NCBI GenBank assembly: GCA_016235025.1
Contig: JACRMV010000004.1
Location: forward strand, 1-64,000
Length of the DNA stretch: 64,000 nucleotides
DNA from: Rhodocyclales bacterium
GTDB taxonomy: Bacteria; Pseudomonadota; Gammaproteobacteria; Burkholderiales; Rhodocyclaceae
Direction: 5' to 3'
The stretch's first letter is position 1. The number at the start of each line of letters is the position of its first letter. Positions 53,599 to 62,951 of the stretch are shown piece after piece. Both the position numbers and the translations under genes were made by a program. The notes under the pieces are model-generated. The model saw nothing but the letters and a program-made list of their open reading frames with translations, was not told the DNA's origin and did no database searches.

Positions 53599-55622
53599 GA
53601 TTTTTCTGCGGCTTCGAATTCTACTAGTTCCACGCCGTCTGCAACCTGTTCCCCGACGGCAAAATGAAATGCATGCACGGTGCCGGCTGCCGGCGCAGTG
53701 AGCGTGTGCTCCATCTTCATGGCTTCGAGAATCAGCAGCGGCGCGCCTTTTTCCACCTTCGTACCCAGTGCGGCAAGCAGCGCAATGACCTTGCCCGGCA
53801 TGGGCGCAACAAGCCCGCCTTCGTTGCCGCCGCCTTCGCCGGCATGGAATAGCGGATCGACGACAGCGAAGATATGGGCGAGTCCGTCGAGAAAAACATG
53901 GCGTCTTTCGCCCGCTGCCACAACCGTGGCTGTGACGCGTCGGCCACCGAGATTGGCGCGCAAGCGCCCCTCGACCGATAACTCGCCGCTGGCGACAATG
54001 CTCCGGCCATCGACTGACAGCGTGAAACCATCATCCATACGCGCTGGATAAACGACGATGACGCTCTTTTCCGTCTCGCCGGCCCGTAGGCGGATTTCGC
54101 GCTGCGCAACGCTGTTTGCGCGCCAGCCGTCGCGGGCGTGCCAAGGTGAGTGTGGATCGGCGCTCTGCTGCGCCTCGCTGGCGGCATGGCGTTGATCGCA
54201 CAATACTTCGGCGAGCGCCGCTGCTTGCCAAGCCTCGACGGGAAGCGCGCCGGCCCCGGGAAAAAGGAAGCTGCGTTCGCGCTCGATCAGCCCGGTATCC
54301 AGATCGGCTTGTGCAAAGGCCGGGCAGGCTACCAGCCGGGCGAGAAAACCGACATTGTTGGCGACGCCGACCACACGGTAGTCGGCCAGAGCTTGCAGCA
54401 TGCGGGCCAGCGCCCGCTCGCGGGGGTTGGTATCGCTCTCATCCCAGACGATCAGCTTCGCGATCATCGGATCGTAGTGCGGCGTAATCTCGTCGCCCTG
54501 CTCGACACCGGTGTCGACGCGCACATTGAGCGTCTCGGCCGGCGGTGCCAGGTGCAGCAGTCTGCCGGTGGAGGGGAGGAAGCCCTTGTCCGGATCTTCG
54601 GCGTAAATCCGCGCTTCGAGCGCATGGCCGCGGATCACGATCTGCTCTTGCGCCAGGGGCAGCGTTTCACCAGCGCCGACTTTGAGCTGCCATTCGACCA
54701 GATCGAGGCCGGTAATCATCTCGGTGATCGGATGTTCGACTTGCAGCCGCGTGTTCATCTCCATGAAGTAGAACGTGCCGTCCTGATTGACGATGAACTC
54801 CACCGTGCCGGCTCCGACGTAACCCACGGCCCTGGCCGCATCGACCGCCGCCTTGCCCATCGCCGCGCGTCGCTCCGGCGTCATGCCCGGCGCCGGGGCT
54901 TCTTCCAGCACTTTCTGGTGGCGGCGCTGCACCGAGCAATCGCGTTCGAACAGGTGAATGCAATTGCCGTGGGCATCGGCAAAAATCTGAAACTCAATAT
55001 GCCGCGGGCGTTGCAGGTATTTTTCGATCAGGACGTGGTCATCGCCGAAACTTGAGCTTGCCTCGCGTTTGCAGGAGGCCAGCGCATCGGAAAATTCTTC
55101 GCTTTTCGCCACGGCGCGCATACCCTTGCCGCCACCGCCGGCAGCGGCCTTGATCAACACCGGATAGCCGATGCGGTCGGCCTGTTGCCTGAGGAAATCC
55201 GGTTCCTGATTGTCGCCGTGATAACCGGGAGTCAGCGGCACATTCGCCGCCTCCATCAGTTTCTTGGCCTCTGACTTGCTGCCCATGGCGTGAATCGCAG
55301 AGACGGGCGGGCCGATGAAGACGATTCCGGCTTTTTCGCAGGCGCTGGCGAATGCCTCGTTCTCGGACAGAAAGCCATAACCCGGATGAATTGCCTCGGC
55401 GCCCGTTGCCTGCGCCGCCGCGATGATATTGTCGCCAACGAGATAAGACTCGCGCGCCGCCGCCGGACCAATACAGACGGCCTCGTCGGCGAGCCGGACA
55501 TGGCGCGCGCCGGCATCGGCTGCGGAATACACGGCGACGCTGCGAATGCCCATGCGGCGCGCTGTCTTGATGACGCGGCAGGCGATTTCACCACGGTTAG
55601 CGATCAGGATTTTCTTAAACAC
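53595..55622 (-). CDS. liuD: Methylcrotonyl-CoA carboxylase biotin subunit
   Basis: 675 residues from a GTG with GGGAG six bases upstream; the earlier in-frame codons have no match. Biotin carboxylase domain ([34 protein letters not shown]), then a biotin-carrier domain with [12 protein letters not shown] at the end. With LiuB it carboxylates 3-methylcrotonyl-CoA. A copy of the 25-bp element lies inside it (VGAGETL). Confidence 0.95.
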   Translation of the reverse strand: MFKKILIANRGEIACRVIKTARRMGIRSVAVYSAADAGARHVRLADEAVCIGPAAARESYLVGDNIIAAAQATGAEAIHPGYGFLSENEAFASACEKAGIVFIGPPVSAIHAMGSKSEAKKLMEAANVPLTPGYHGDNQEPDFLRQQADRIGYPVLIKAAAGGGGKGMRAVAKSEEFSDALASCKREASSSFGDDHVLIEKYLQRPRHIEFQIFADAHGNCIHLFERDCSVQRRHQKVLEEAPAPGMTPERRAAMGKAAVDAARAVGYVGAGTVEFIVNQDGTFYFMEMNTRLQVEHPITEMITGLDLVEWQLKVGAGETLPLAQEQIVIRGHALEARIYAEDPDKGFLPSTGRLLHLAPPAETLNVRVDTGVEQGDEITPHYDPMIAKLIVWDESDTNPRERALARMLQALADYRVVGVANNVGFLARLVACPAFAQADLDTGLIERERSFLFPGAGALPVEAWQAAALAEVLCDQRHAASEAQQSADPHSPWHARDGWRANSVAQREIRLRAGETEKSVIVVYPARMDDGFTLSVDGRSIVASGELSVEGRLRANLGGRRVTATVVAAGERRHVFLDGLAHIFAVVDPLFHAGEGGGNEGGLVAPMPGKVIALLAALGTKVEKGAPLLILEAMKMEHTLTAPAAGTVHAFHFAVGEQVADGVELVEFEAAEKS
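54660..54684 (-). repeat. Dispersed 25-bp element, copy 13a (degenerate)
   Basis: Four differences from the consensus; in liuD. Confidence 0.35.
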
Positions 55623-55743
55623 GGCAGCTCCCTGCGCTGAAATCGCCCGCACACGCAGCGCGTGAAAGGCGGGTTGCCTTCGCCGCAGTGCTGCTTTGCG
55701 GCTGGTCGTTGCGGTTGGCAATGAGTGTCTGGCTGAACATGGC

Positions 55744-56535
55744 TCAGTTCCCTGTTATCCAGTTGGGTTTGCGTTTCTCCAGAAAAGCGCTCATGCCTTC
55801 GCGACCTTCAGGACTGGTACGCACGCGGGTAATGCGTTGCGCCGTATCCTCCACCACCTCCGCAGTCAACGATTTTCCGGCGACAGCGGCAACCAGCGAC
55901 TTGCACTCGGTCAGCGCATTAGGGCTGTTCTTCAGCAACGCCTCGGTGATCTTGCCGACCGCGTCGTCGAGCCCGCTTTCGTCGGTGACCACTTCATGGA
56001 GCAGGCCGATACGGTAGGCCTCGGCTGCCGAAAAGCGTTCTGCCGTCAGCATGTAGCGGCGGGCGTGGCGTTCGCCGATGGCGCCGATCACATGCGGGCT
56101 GATGACGGCGGGAATGATGCCGAGCTTGACTTCAGAAAGCGAAAACTGGGCATCGAGTGTCGCGATGGCAATATCGCAAGCCGCGACCAGACCGACACCA
56201 CCGCCATACGCCGGGCCCTGCACCCGGGCAATGACCGGCTTGGGACACTGTGCGATGCGGCGGAACAGCTCGGCAAGCACGCGGGCATCGCGCAGGTTTT
56301 CCTCGCCGGATAAGCCGGCTGCGCGCTGCATCCAGTTGAGATCGGCACCGGCGCAAAAGCTCTTGCCGGCACTGGAAATGACAACGACACGGACGGCCGG
56401 TTCGCTGCTTATGACGGCAATGGCTTCCGACAGTTCGGCAATCAGCGCCTCGTCGAAGGCATTGTGGCGCTCGGGACGATTCAGCGTAATGATGCCGATA
56501 CCGCGGTCGATTTCAGTGAGTATGCTCTGGTACAT
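55744..56535 (-). CDS. liuC: Methylglutaconyl-CoA hydratase-type enoyl-CoA hydratase
   Basis: 263 residues, crotonase fold. VVVISSAGKSFCAGADLNWMQRAAG is typical of methylglutaconyl-CoA hydratase. Catalytic-site residues lie in GPAYGGGVGLVAACDIAIA. It hydrates methylglutaconyl-CoA to HMG-CoA. The position between the carboxylase subunits supports this over a generic hydratase. Confidence 0.92.
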   Translation of the reverse strand: MYQSILTEIDRGIGIITLNRPERHNAFDEALIAELSEAIAVISSEPAVRVVVISSAGKSFCAGADLNWMQRAAGLSGEENLRDARVLAELFRRIAQCPKPVIARVQGPAYGGGVGLVAACDIAIATLDAQFSLSEVKLGIIPAVISPHVIGAIGERHARRYMLTAERFSAAEAYRIGLLHEVVTDESGLDDAVGKITEALLKNSPNALTECKSLVAAVAGKSLTAEVVEDTAQRITRVRTSPEGREGMSAFLEKRKPNWITGN

Positions 56536-56548
56536 GCGTTTCCTCCGC

Positions 56549-58156
56549 TTACATCCGAAACACGCCGAACCGGGTAGGCTCGATCGGCGCGTTAAGCGAG
56601 GCGGAAATGCCCAGCGCCAGGGCGCGACGCGTCTGCGCCGGATCGAGTACGCCGTCGTCCCACAGGCGGGCGGTGGCGTAATAGGGGTGGCCCTGGGTTT
56701 CGTACTGCGTGCGAATCGGCGACTTGAATGCCTCCTCCTCGTCTTTCGTCCATATCCCGCCCTTGGCTTCGATGCCGTCGCGCCGCACCGTAGCCAACAC
56801 CGAGGCGGCTTGCTCGCCGCCCATCACACTGATGCGCGCATTCGGCCACATCCAGAGGAAGCGCGGGCTGAAGCCACGGCCGCACATGCCGTAATTGCCG
56901 GCGCCGAAGCTGCCGCCAATCAGCAGGGTGAACTTGGGCACCTGCGCCGTGGCGACGGCGGTCACCATCTTCGCGCCGTCGCGGGCAATGCCGCCGTTCT
57001 CATACTTGCGCCCGACCATGAAGCCAGTAATGTTTTGCAGAAACAACAGCGGGATGCCGCGCTGGGCGCACAGCTCGATGAAGTGCGCGCCCTTTTGCGC
57101 CGATTCGGAAAACAGGATGCCGTTATTGGCGATGATGCCAACAGGGTATCCATGAACATGGGCAAAGCCGGTAATCAGGGTTGCACCATAGCGCGCCTTG
57201 AATTCATCGAAGCGTGAGCCATCGACCATGCGCGCGATCACTTCGCGGACATCGTAGGGTTTGCGCGTATCGGTGGGAATGACGCCCCACAGTTCGGCCG
57301 GGTCGTAGAGGGGATCTTCGGGCGTCGCCAGGGCAAGTTGCGGCGGCTTCCGCCAGTTGAGATTGCCGACAATCCGGCGTGCCAGCGCCAGTGCGTGATG
57401 ATCGTTCTCGGCGAGATGGTCGCAAACGCCGGAAATGCGCGTATGCACGTCGCCGCCGCCAAGGTCTTCGGCGCTCACCACTTCGCCGGTGGCGGCCTTC
57501 ACCAGCGGCGGACCGCCGAGAAAAATGGTGCCCTGATTCCTGACGATAATCGACTCATCCGACATCGCCGGCATGTACGCGCCGCCGGCGGTGCACGAGC
57601 CCATCACGGCGGCAATCTGCGGGATGCCCTGGGCGCTCATGTTGGCCTGGTTGTAGAAAATGCGGCCGAAGTGTTCGCGATCGGGGAAAACTTCATCCTG
57701 CGCGGGCAGAAAGGCACCGCCAGAATCGACCAGGTAAATGCAGGGCAGACGGTTCTGCAGGGCAATTTCCTGCGCACGCAGATGCTTTTTTACCGTCAGC
57801 GGGTAGTAGGTGCCGCCTTTTACGGTGGCATCGTTGGCGACGATCATGCATTCGACACCGCTGACGCGGCCGATACCGGTGATGAGACTCGCCGAGGGCA
57901 CGTCGCCGCCATACATGCCCCAGGCCGCTAGCGACGACAGTTCGAGAAAAGGGGCACCCGGGTCGAGCAGGTTATTCACGCGATCGCGCGGCAGCAGCTT
58001 GCCGCGGGCGAGGTGCTTGGCCCGCGCCTCTTCCGAGCCTCCCCGTGCCACCAGCGCCGACTTTTCGCGCAAATCGTCAACCAGCGTCTGCATCGCGGCA
58101 GCGTTGGCCTTGAACTCTTCGCTGCGTGGATTGAGTTTGGATTTGATGACAGACAC
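56549..58156 (-). CDS. liuB: Methylcrotonyl-CoA carboxylase carboxyltransferase subunit
   Basis: 535 residues from a GTG with GGGAGG before it, beginning [15 protein letters not shown]. Carboxyltransferase domains: [64 protein letters not shown]. The start overlaps the stop of the upstream isomerase gene (TAGTG). A copy of the 25-bp element lies near its 5' end (SALVARGG). Confidence 0.95.
   Translation of the reverse strand: MSVIKSKLNPRSEEFKANAAAMQTLVDDLREKSALVARGGSEEARAKHLARGKLLPRDRVNNLLDPGAPFLELSSLAAWGMYGGDVPSASLITGIGRVSGVECMIVANDATVKGGTYYPLTVKKHLRAQEIALQNRLPCIYLVDSGGAFLPAQDEVFPDREHFGRIFYNQANMSAQGIPQIAAVMGSCTAGGAYMPAMSDESIIVRNQGTIFLGGPPLVKAATGEVVSAEDLGGGDVHTRISGVCDHLAENDHHALALARRIVGNLNWRKPPQLALATPEDPLYDPAELWGVIPTDTRKPYDVREVIARMVDGSRFDEFKARYGATLITGFAHVHGYPVGIIANNGILFSESAQKGAHFIELCAQRGIPLLFLQNITGFMVGRKYENGGIARDGAKMVTAVATAQVPKFTLLIGGSFGAGNYGMCGRGFSPRFLWMWPNARISVMGGEQAASVLATVRRDGIEAKGGIWTKDEEEAFKSPIRTQYETQGHPYYATARLWDDGVLDPAQTRRALALGISASLNAPIEPTRFGVFRM
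58041..58065 (-). repeat. Dispersed 25-bp element, copy 13b
   Basis: Three differences from the consensus on the minus strand; inside liuB. Confidence 0.6.
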
Positions 58157-58758
58157 TAGAAGCCTCCCGTGGCAAGCCATGTTTCGATTTGAGGAAGACG
58201 ATCGACGCCCCAGAAGGGCTCGCCGTCGACGATGATATAGGGCGCGCCAAACAGGCCCTTGCCGATCGCCGTTGCAGTTTCCTGCTTCAGGCGTTCCTTG
58301 GCTTCCGGCGTGGCGATCGCCTGCGCCAGCGCAATGCGGTCGATGCCCTGCTCTGCCGCGATGCCGAGTACGACATCCGGATCGGAAATATCGCTGTCGG
58401 CGACGAAAAAGGCGTGGAAAATCGCCAGCGCAAAGGGTTTTGCCGTGGCCGGCGCGTTGTCCTTCAGCCAGTAAAAAGCCCGTGCAGCGGCATGTGTCGG
58501 CAACGGGAAACGTGAAGGAAATTTGAACGGAACGCCAAGAAAGCGCGCCGAACGATCCATGTCGCGCAGGCTGTATTCGCCTTTCAGCGGCACCTGCACG
58601 ATCGGCAAGGCCTTGGTCGTCTGGAACGCCACGCCGAGCAGGATCGGATGCCAGTCGACCCGGCGCTGGTAGGTCGCCGCCAGTGCATCGATTTTTTCGG
58701 CAGCAAGATAGGAGTACGGCGAGGTGAAGTCGAACCAGAATTCGATGGCGGCGGGCAT
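58156..58758 (-). CDS. 2-hydroxychromene-2-carboxylate isomerase (DsbA-like, kappa-GST fold)
   Basis: 200 residues. [21 protein letters not shown] is the HCCA isomerase motif (the catalytic Ser in FTSPYSY), and [18 protein letters not shown] the GSH-side segment. Family members isomerise chromene carboxylates in aromatic degradation, but the glutathione fold serves other thiol chemistry too. Its place inside the liu operon, translationally joined to liuB, is unusual for a plain leucine pathway. Confidence 0.9.
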   Translation of the reverse strand: MPAAIEFWFDFTSPYSYLAAEKIDALAATYQRRVDWHPILLGVAFQTTKALPIVQVPLKGEYSLRDMDRSARFLGVPFKFPSRFPLPTHAAARAFYWLKDNAPATAKPFALAIFHAFFVADSDISDPDVVLGIAAEQGIDRIALAQAIATPEAKERLKQETATAIGKGLFGAPYIIVDGEPFWGVDRLPQIETWLATGGF

Positions 58759-58795
58759 GCGATGGCTCCTTGGGAAATGGATAATCAGCGGTTTT

Positions 58796-59980
58796 TCATA
58801 TCAGCTCGATACCAACCGCAGTGGCTTCACCGCCGCCAATGCAGAGACTGGCGACGCCGCGCCGGCCGTCGGTCTTTCGCAGCGCGCCGATCAGGGTGAC
58901 AATGATGCGGGCGCCCGAGGCGCCGATGGGGTGGCCGAGGGCACAGGCGCCGCCATGCACATTGACCTTTTCATGCGGCAGTTGCAGGTCGTGCATCGCC
59001 GCCATCGTCACCACGGCGAAGGCTTCGTTGATCTCCCAGAGATCGACGCTGCCGGCAGTCCAGCCGTTCCTTGCCAGCAGCTTGCGGATGGCGCCGGCAG
59101 GCGCGGTGGTGAACAGGCCGGGTTCCTGGGCGAAGGTGCTGTGGCCGACGAACGTGGCCAGCGGCGCGAGCCCCTGCTTTTCCGCCGTCGAGCGGCGCAT
59201 CAGCACCAATGCGGCGGCCCCGTCGGAAATCGATGAGGAGTTGGCCGCCGTCACCGTGCCGCCGGAGCGAAAAGCCGGCTTCAGCTGCGGAATTTTCCCG
59301 ATATCCGCTTTGCCGGGCTGTTCGTCCCGGTCAACCACGGTGTCGCCCTTTTTGCCGGAAACCGTGACTGGCGCGATCTCCCAAGCGAAGCTGCCGTCGG
59401 CGATAGCCTGTTGCGCACGCATCAACGAGGCGATGGCGAAACGATCCTGCGCCTCGCGAGTAAATGCGTAGCTGTCGGCGCACTCTTCGGCGAAACTGCC
59501 CATCAGCCGACCTTTGTCATAAGCATCTTCGAGGCCGTCGAGAAACATGTGATCCTTGACCTCGCCGTGGCCAAGCCGGAATCCACCGCGCGCTTTCGGT
59601 AGCAGATAGGGGGCATTGCTCATCGACTCCATGCCGCCGGCGACCATCACCTCGACGCTGCCCGCCATCAGCATGTCATGGGCATACATCGCGGCGCGCA
59701 TACCAGAACCGCACATTTTGTTGACCGTAGTGCAGCCGGCAGCCAGCGGCAAGCCAGCGCCAAGCGCCGCCTGGCGCGCCGGCGCTTGGCCGAGACCGGC
59801 AGCCAGAACGCAACCCATGATGACTTCATCAACCTGCTGCGGGGCCAGGCCAGAGCGTTCGACTGCGATGCGGATAGCGGCGCTGCCCAGCTGCGCACCA
59901 TCCAAGGAGGAGAGATTGCCCAGAAAGCCACCCATCGGCGTGCGGGCAGCGGCAACGATAACTACCGGATCATGTGTCAT
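58796..59980 (-). CDS. Acetyl-CoA acetyltransferase (thiolase)
   Basis: 394 residues from MTHDPVVIVAAARTPMGGF. Active-site Cys in NKMCGSGMRA, His/Cys near the end in CALGHPIGASGARI and ASLCIGGGEATAVG. It condenses or cleaves acetoacetyl-CoA, linking the liu products to central metabolism and to the phaC gene beyond. Confidence 0.95.
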   Translation of the reverse strand: MTHDPVVIVAAARTPMGGFLGNLSSLDGAQLGSAAIRIAVERSGLAPQQVDEVIMGCVLAAGLGQAPARQAALGAGLPLAAGCTTVNKMCGSGMRAAMYAHDMLMAGSVEVMVAGGMESMSNAPYLLPKARGGFRLGHGEVKDHMFLDGLEDAYDKGRLMGSFAEECADSYAFTREAQDRFAIASLMRAQQAIADGSFAWEIAPVTVSGKKGDTVVDRDEQPGKADIGKIPQLKPAFRSGGTVTAANSSSISDGAAALVLMRRSTAEKQGLAPLATFVGHSTFAQEPGLFTTAPAGAIRKLLARNGWTAGSVDLWEINEAFAVVTMAAMHDLQLPHEKVNVHGGACALGHPIGASGARIIVTLIGALRKTDGRRGVASLCIGGGEATAVGIELI

Positions 59981-59993
59981 ACCCACTTTGCTT

Positions 59994-61172
59994 TCAAAGA
60001 GTTTCGGTAAACAATTCCCGGCCAATCAGCATCCTGCGGATTTCCGAAGTGCCCGCCCCGATTTCATACAGCTTGGCATCGCGCCAGAGGCGGCCCACCG
60101 GATATTCGTTGGTGTAACCGACGCCGCCCAGGGTCTGGATCGCTTCGCCGGCCATCCAGGTGGCTTTTTCCGCCGAATAGAGAATGGCGCCAGCGGCGTC
60201 CTTGCGCAGACTGCGGGCATGGCCACCGGCCCCGTCGCCGCGATCACAGGCGCGACCGACGGCATAAACATAGGCACGACTGGCCATCCAGGTTGAATAC
60301 ATGTCGGCCAGCTTGCCTTGCATCAGCTGGAATTCGCCGATGCTCTGGCCGAACTGCTTGCGCTCATGCACGAAGGGCAGCACCACATCCATGCAGGCAG
60401 CCATGATGCCCAGCGGGCCGCCGGAGAGCACGGCGCGTTCGTAATCAAGTCCACTCATCAGGACCTTGACGCCGCTGCCGACGCCGCCGAGAACATTTTC
60501 TTCCGGCACTTCGCAGTTATCAAAGAACACCGGGTAGGTGTTCGAGCCGCGCATGCCCAGTTTGTCGAGATGATGACCGAAGGACAGCCCCTTGAAGTCC
60601 TTTTCGATGATGAAGGCGGTGATGCCGCGCGGCCCGGCGGACGGGTCGGTCTTGGCGTAGACCACCAGCGTGTCAGCATCGCCGCCGTTGGTGATCCACA
60701 TCTTCGCACCGTTGAGTACGTAGCGGTCGCCCTGCTTGTTCGCGCGCAATTGCATCGATACCACGTCCGAGCCGGCATTCGGCTCGGACATTGCGAGGGC
60801 GCCAATATGATCGCCGGAAATTAGTGGCGGCAGATATTTTTTCCGCTGCGCCTCATTGCCATTGCGGCGGATTTGATTGACACACAGATTGGAGTGGGCA
60901 CCGTAGGACAGTCCGACCGAAGCCGAAGCACGGGAAATTTCCTCCAGCGCCACGATGTGCGCCAAATAACCCATCCCGGCGCCGCCATACTCCTCCTCGA
61001 CGCTCATGCCGAGCAGGCCCATGTCGCCGAATTTTTTCCACAGGTCGGCGGGAAACAGGTTGTCGCGGTCGATGTTCGCAGCGCGCGGGGCAATCTCTTT
61101 TTTGGCGAACTGCGCGACGCTCTCGCGCAGCATGTCGATGTCTTCGCCGAGGTCAAAATTTAGTCCGATCAT
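59994..61172 (-). CDS. liuA: Isovaleryl-CoA dehydrogenase
   Basis: 392 residues. Acyl-CoA dehydrogenase with the IVD-type catalytic Glu in [15 protein letters not shown], flavin motif [16 protein letters not shown], and [18 protein letters not shown] at the end. First committed step of leucine degradation here. Compared with relatives, the stretch [23 protein letters not shown] carries a few extra residues near the C-terminal helix. First gene behind the LiuR operator. Confidence 0.96.
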   Translation of the reverse strand: MIGLNFDLGEDIDMLRESVAQFAKKEIAPRAANIDRDNLFPADLWKKFGDMGLLGMSVEEEYGGAGMGYLAHIVALEEISRASASVGLSYGAHSNLCVNQIRRNGNEAQRKKYLPPLISGDHIGALAMSEPNAGSDVVSMQLRANKQGDRYVLNGAKMWITNGGDADTLVVYAKTDPSAGPRGITAFIIEKDFKGLSFGHHLDKLGMRGSNTYPVFFDNCEVPEENVLGGVGSGVKVLMSGLDYERAVLSGGPLGIMAACMDVVLPFVHERKQFGQSIGEFQLMQGKLADMYSTWMASRAYVYAVGRACDRGDGAGGHARSLRKDAAGAILYSAEKATWMAGEAIQTLGGVGYTNEYPVGRLWRDAKLYEIGAGTSEIRRMLIGRELFTETL

Positions 61173-61276
61173 GTTTTCATCTCCTGTAATTTTTAGTGTG
61201 CCACCCGTCGAGCCGCCAATCCAAGCCCAGCTTCTCGTTGCATATCCGAGTCACTTTCAAACCTTCAACATGATAA

Positions 61277-61305
61277 ATAGTAGTTGACGTTGACGTAAAC
61301 GTCAA
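61277..61305 (-). promoter_or_regulatory. Promoter of the liu operon
   Basis: -35 TTGACG (61300-61305) and -10 TACTAT (61277-61282) on this strand, 17 bp apart. The LiuR dyad covers the -35 and part of the spacer, which fits repression. Confidence 0.75.
61290..61305. promoter_or_regulatory. LiuR operator
   Basis: TTGACGTAAACGTCAA, a perfect dyad closely resembling the published LiuR box of the same form, between liuR and liuA. An extra half-site TTGACG lies just before it (61284-61289). Confidence 0.85.
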
Positions 61306-61316
61306 GTATTATCCGC

Positions 61317-61721
61317 TCAAGTCATTCCACTTCCTGCGGAATCGGCTTGCCGTGTTTTCAGCAATCCGCGGCATTGATCTTCGAAGGCAGCAATTTCCTT
61401 CAATACCGCATCGATGTCGGTGCGTTGCTGTTCCAGTGCTGCACGGCGGCGCGTCAGTACATCAAGAAAGGAGAGCAATTGGGTGGACTCACTCGCGGCC
61501 GTGTCATACATGCCGATCAACTCCTTGATCTCGGCCAGCGAAAGCCCCAGTCGTTTGCCACGCAGCGCGAGTTTCAGACGAGCGCGGTCACGTTTGCAGT
61601 AACGGCGGTTACCGCCTTCTCGGACGGGAGAAACCAGGCCATGGGTTTCCCAGTAGCGAATGGCGCGTGGAGTTACGGCGAATTCGTGCGCCAGTTCGGT
61701 GATGGTGTAAGTTTTGGTCAT
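61317..61721 (-). CDS. liuR: MerR-family leucine-catabolism regulator LiuR
   Basis: 134 residues from MTKTYTITELAHEF. Winged helix: FAVTPRAIRYWETHGLVSPVREGGNRRYCKRDRARLKLALRGKRLGLSLAEIKELIGMYD. Codirectional with and just upstream of liuA, in the usual LiuR position. In other proteobacteria LiuR represses the liu genes until an isovaleryl-CoA-type inducer binds. Confidence 0.92.
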   Translation of the reverse strand: MTKTYTITELAHEFAVTPRAIRYWETHGLVSPVREGGNRRYCKRDRARLKLALRGKRLGLSLAEIKELIGMYDTAASESTQLLSFLDVLTRRRAALEQQRTDIDAVLKEIAAFEDQCRGLLKTRQADSAGSGMT

Positions 61722-61883
61722 TGCAGTGTGGAAAATCAGGAAATTACCCGGGTGCCCGGAGTGCTTGCCGGCAGATAGTTGCTGCATTGCATTAAAGATG
61801 CGTGATATTCGCTAATATAGCGTTGTTCGCAACCCGCAAGTTGCGCAGACTCCGTTGGCCGGCCGTAGTTATACCATTGGCCG

Positions 61884-62936
61884 ATGGAGACACATTTTCA
61901 GGATAGCCGACAACAGACCCAAGTGAACGCTCCACTTACCTATTTGCATGAAGCTGCCCCCGCTTCCGGCGTTCCCGTGCCGGTCGCAGCCGGCGTGGAA
62001 TGGCTGCGCATGCCGTTGCCATTTGCGCTGAATCACATCAATCTCTGGCTGCTGGCCGACGATGCAGGTTACACGGCGGTCGATACCGGGTATGCCACGG
62101 CCGAGGTGCAGGCCGCCTGGCGCAGCGTGCTGGCCGAGCGCCCCCTGCAACGTCTCATCGTCACGCACTTTCATCCCGATCATCTCGGACTTGCCGCCTG
62201 GCTCGAACAAGAAACCGGGTCACCGCTGTGGATGTCGCAAGGTGACTATCTGACAGGCAGCATGATTCACGCCGGCACCAGCCCATTTTCGGTGGCCGCC
62301 ATGGTGGATTTTTTCCGCCGTCACGGCCTTGATGCAGAACGTGCAGCAGCACTGGAAGCGCGCGGCAATGCCTATCGCCGTGGTGTGCCGGCAATCCCGC
62401 AGCGCTACCGGCAGCTATTTTCCGGCGATACGATTCGCATCGGGCCTCACGACTGGCGCACGATTGCCGGCTACGGCCATGCGGCCGAACACATGAGCCT
62501 GTATTGCGATGAATTGCAGGTGCTGATTTCCGGCGACATGCTGCTACCGCGCATCTCGACCAATGTCGCGGTGCAGGCCGCCAGCCCCGACGACAACCCG
62601 CTCGGCTTGTTCCTCGCCTCGATCGACGCCTTTCGCCACTTGCCGGCGGACACGCTGGTGCTGCCCTCCCACGGCCTCCCGTTTCGCGGCCTGCATGCGC
62701 GCATCGAGCAGTTGCATGCGCATCATGCCGAGCGCTGCGAAGCGGTGCTGAAGGCCTGCGTGCAGCGCGCGTATAACGCTGCAGAGCTGATTCCGGTATT
62801 GTTCGAGCGTGAATTCAGCGACCCGCACCAAACCATGTTCGCCATGGGCGAAGCCATCGCCCATCTGAACTATCTGCTCCATGCCGGAAAACTGCATCGC
62901 GTCGAAGAACACGGTTCCATCCGCTTCACTCACTAA
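61884..62936 (+). CDS. MBL-fold metallo-hydrolase
   Basis: 350 residues with the metal motif THFHPDHLGLAAW, and further His/Asp in GYGHAAEHMSLYCDELQVLISGDMLLPR. Single-domain zinc hydrolase with a C-terminal helical extension; substrate unknown. The location just before phaC is common in betaproteobacteria, but no link to PHA metabolism is proven. Confidence 0.88.
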   Translation: METHFQDSRQQTQVNAPLTYLHEAAPASGVPVPVAAGVEWLRMPLPFALNHINLWLLADDAGYTAVDTGYATAEVQAAWRSVLAERPLQRLIVTHFHPDHLGLAAWLEQETGSPLWMSQGDYLTGSMIHAGTSPFSVAAMVDFFRRHGLDAERAAALEARGNAYRRGVPAIPQRYRQLFSGDTIRIGPHDWRTIAGYGHAAEHMSLYCDELQVLISGDMLLPRISTNVAVQAASPDDNPLGLFLASIDAFRHLPADTLVLPSHGLPFRGLHARIEQLHAHHAERCEAVLKACVQRAYNAAELIPVLFEREFSDPHQTMFAMGEAIAHLNYLLHAGKLHRVEEHGSIRFTH

Positions 62937-62951
62937 CCTAGAGAGTCCGAA

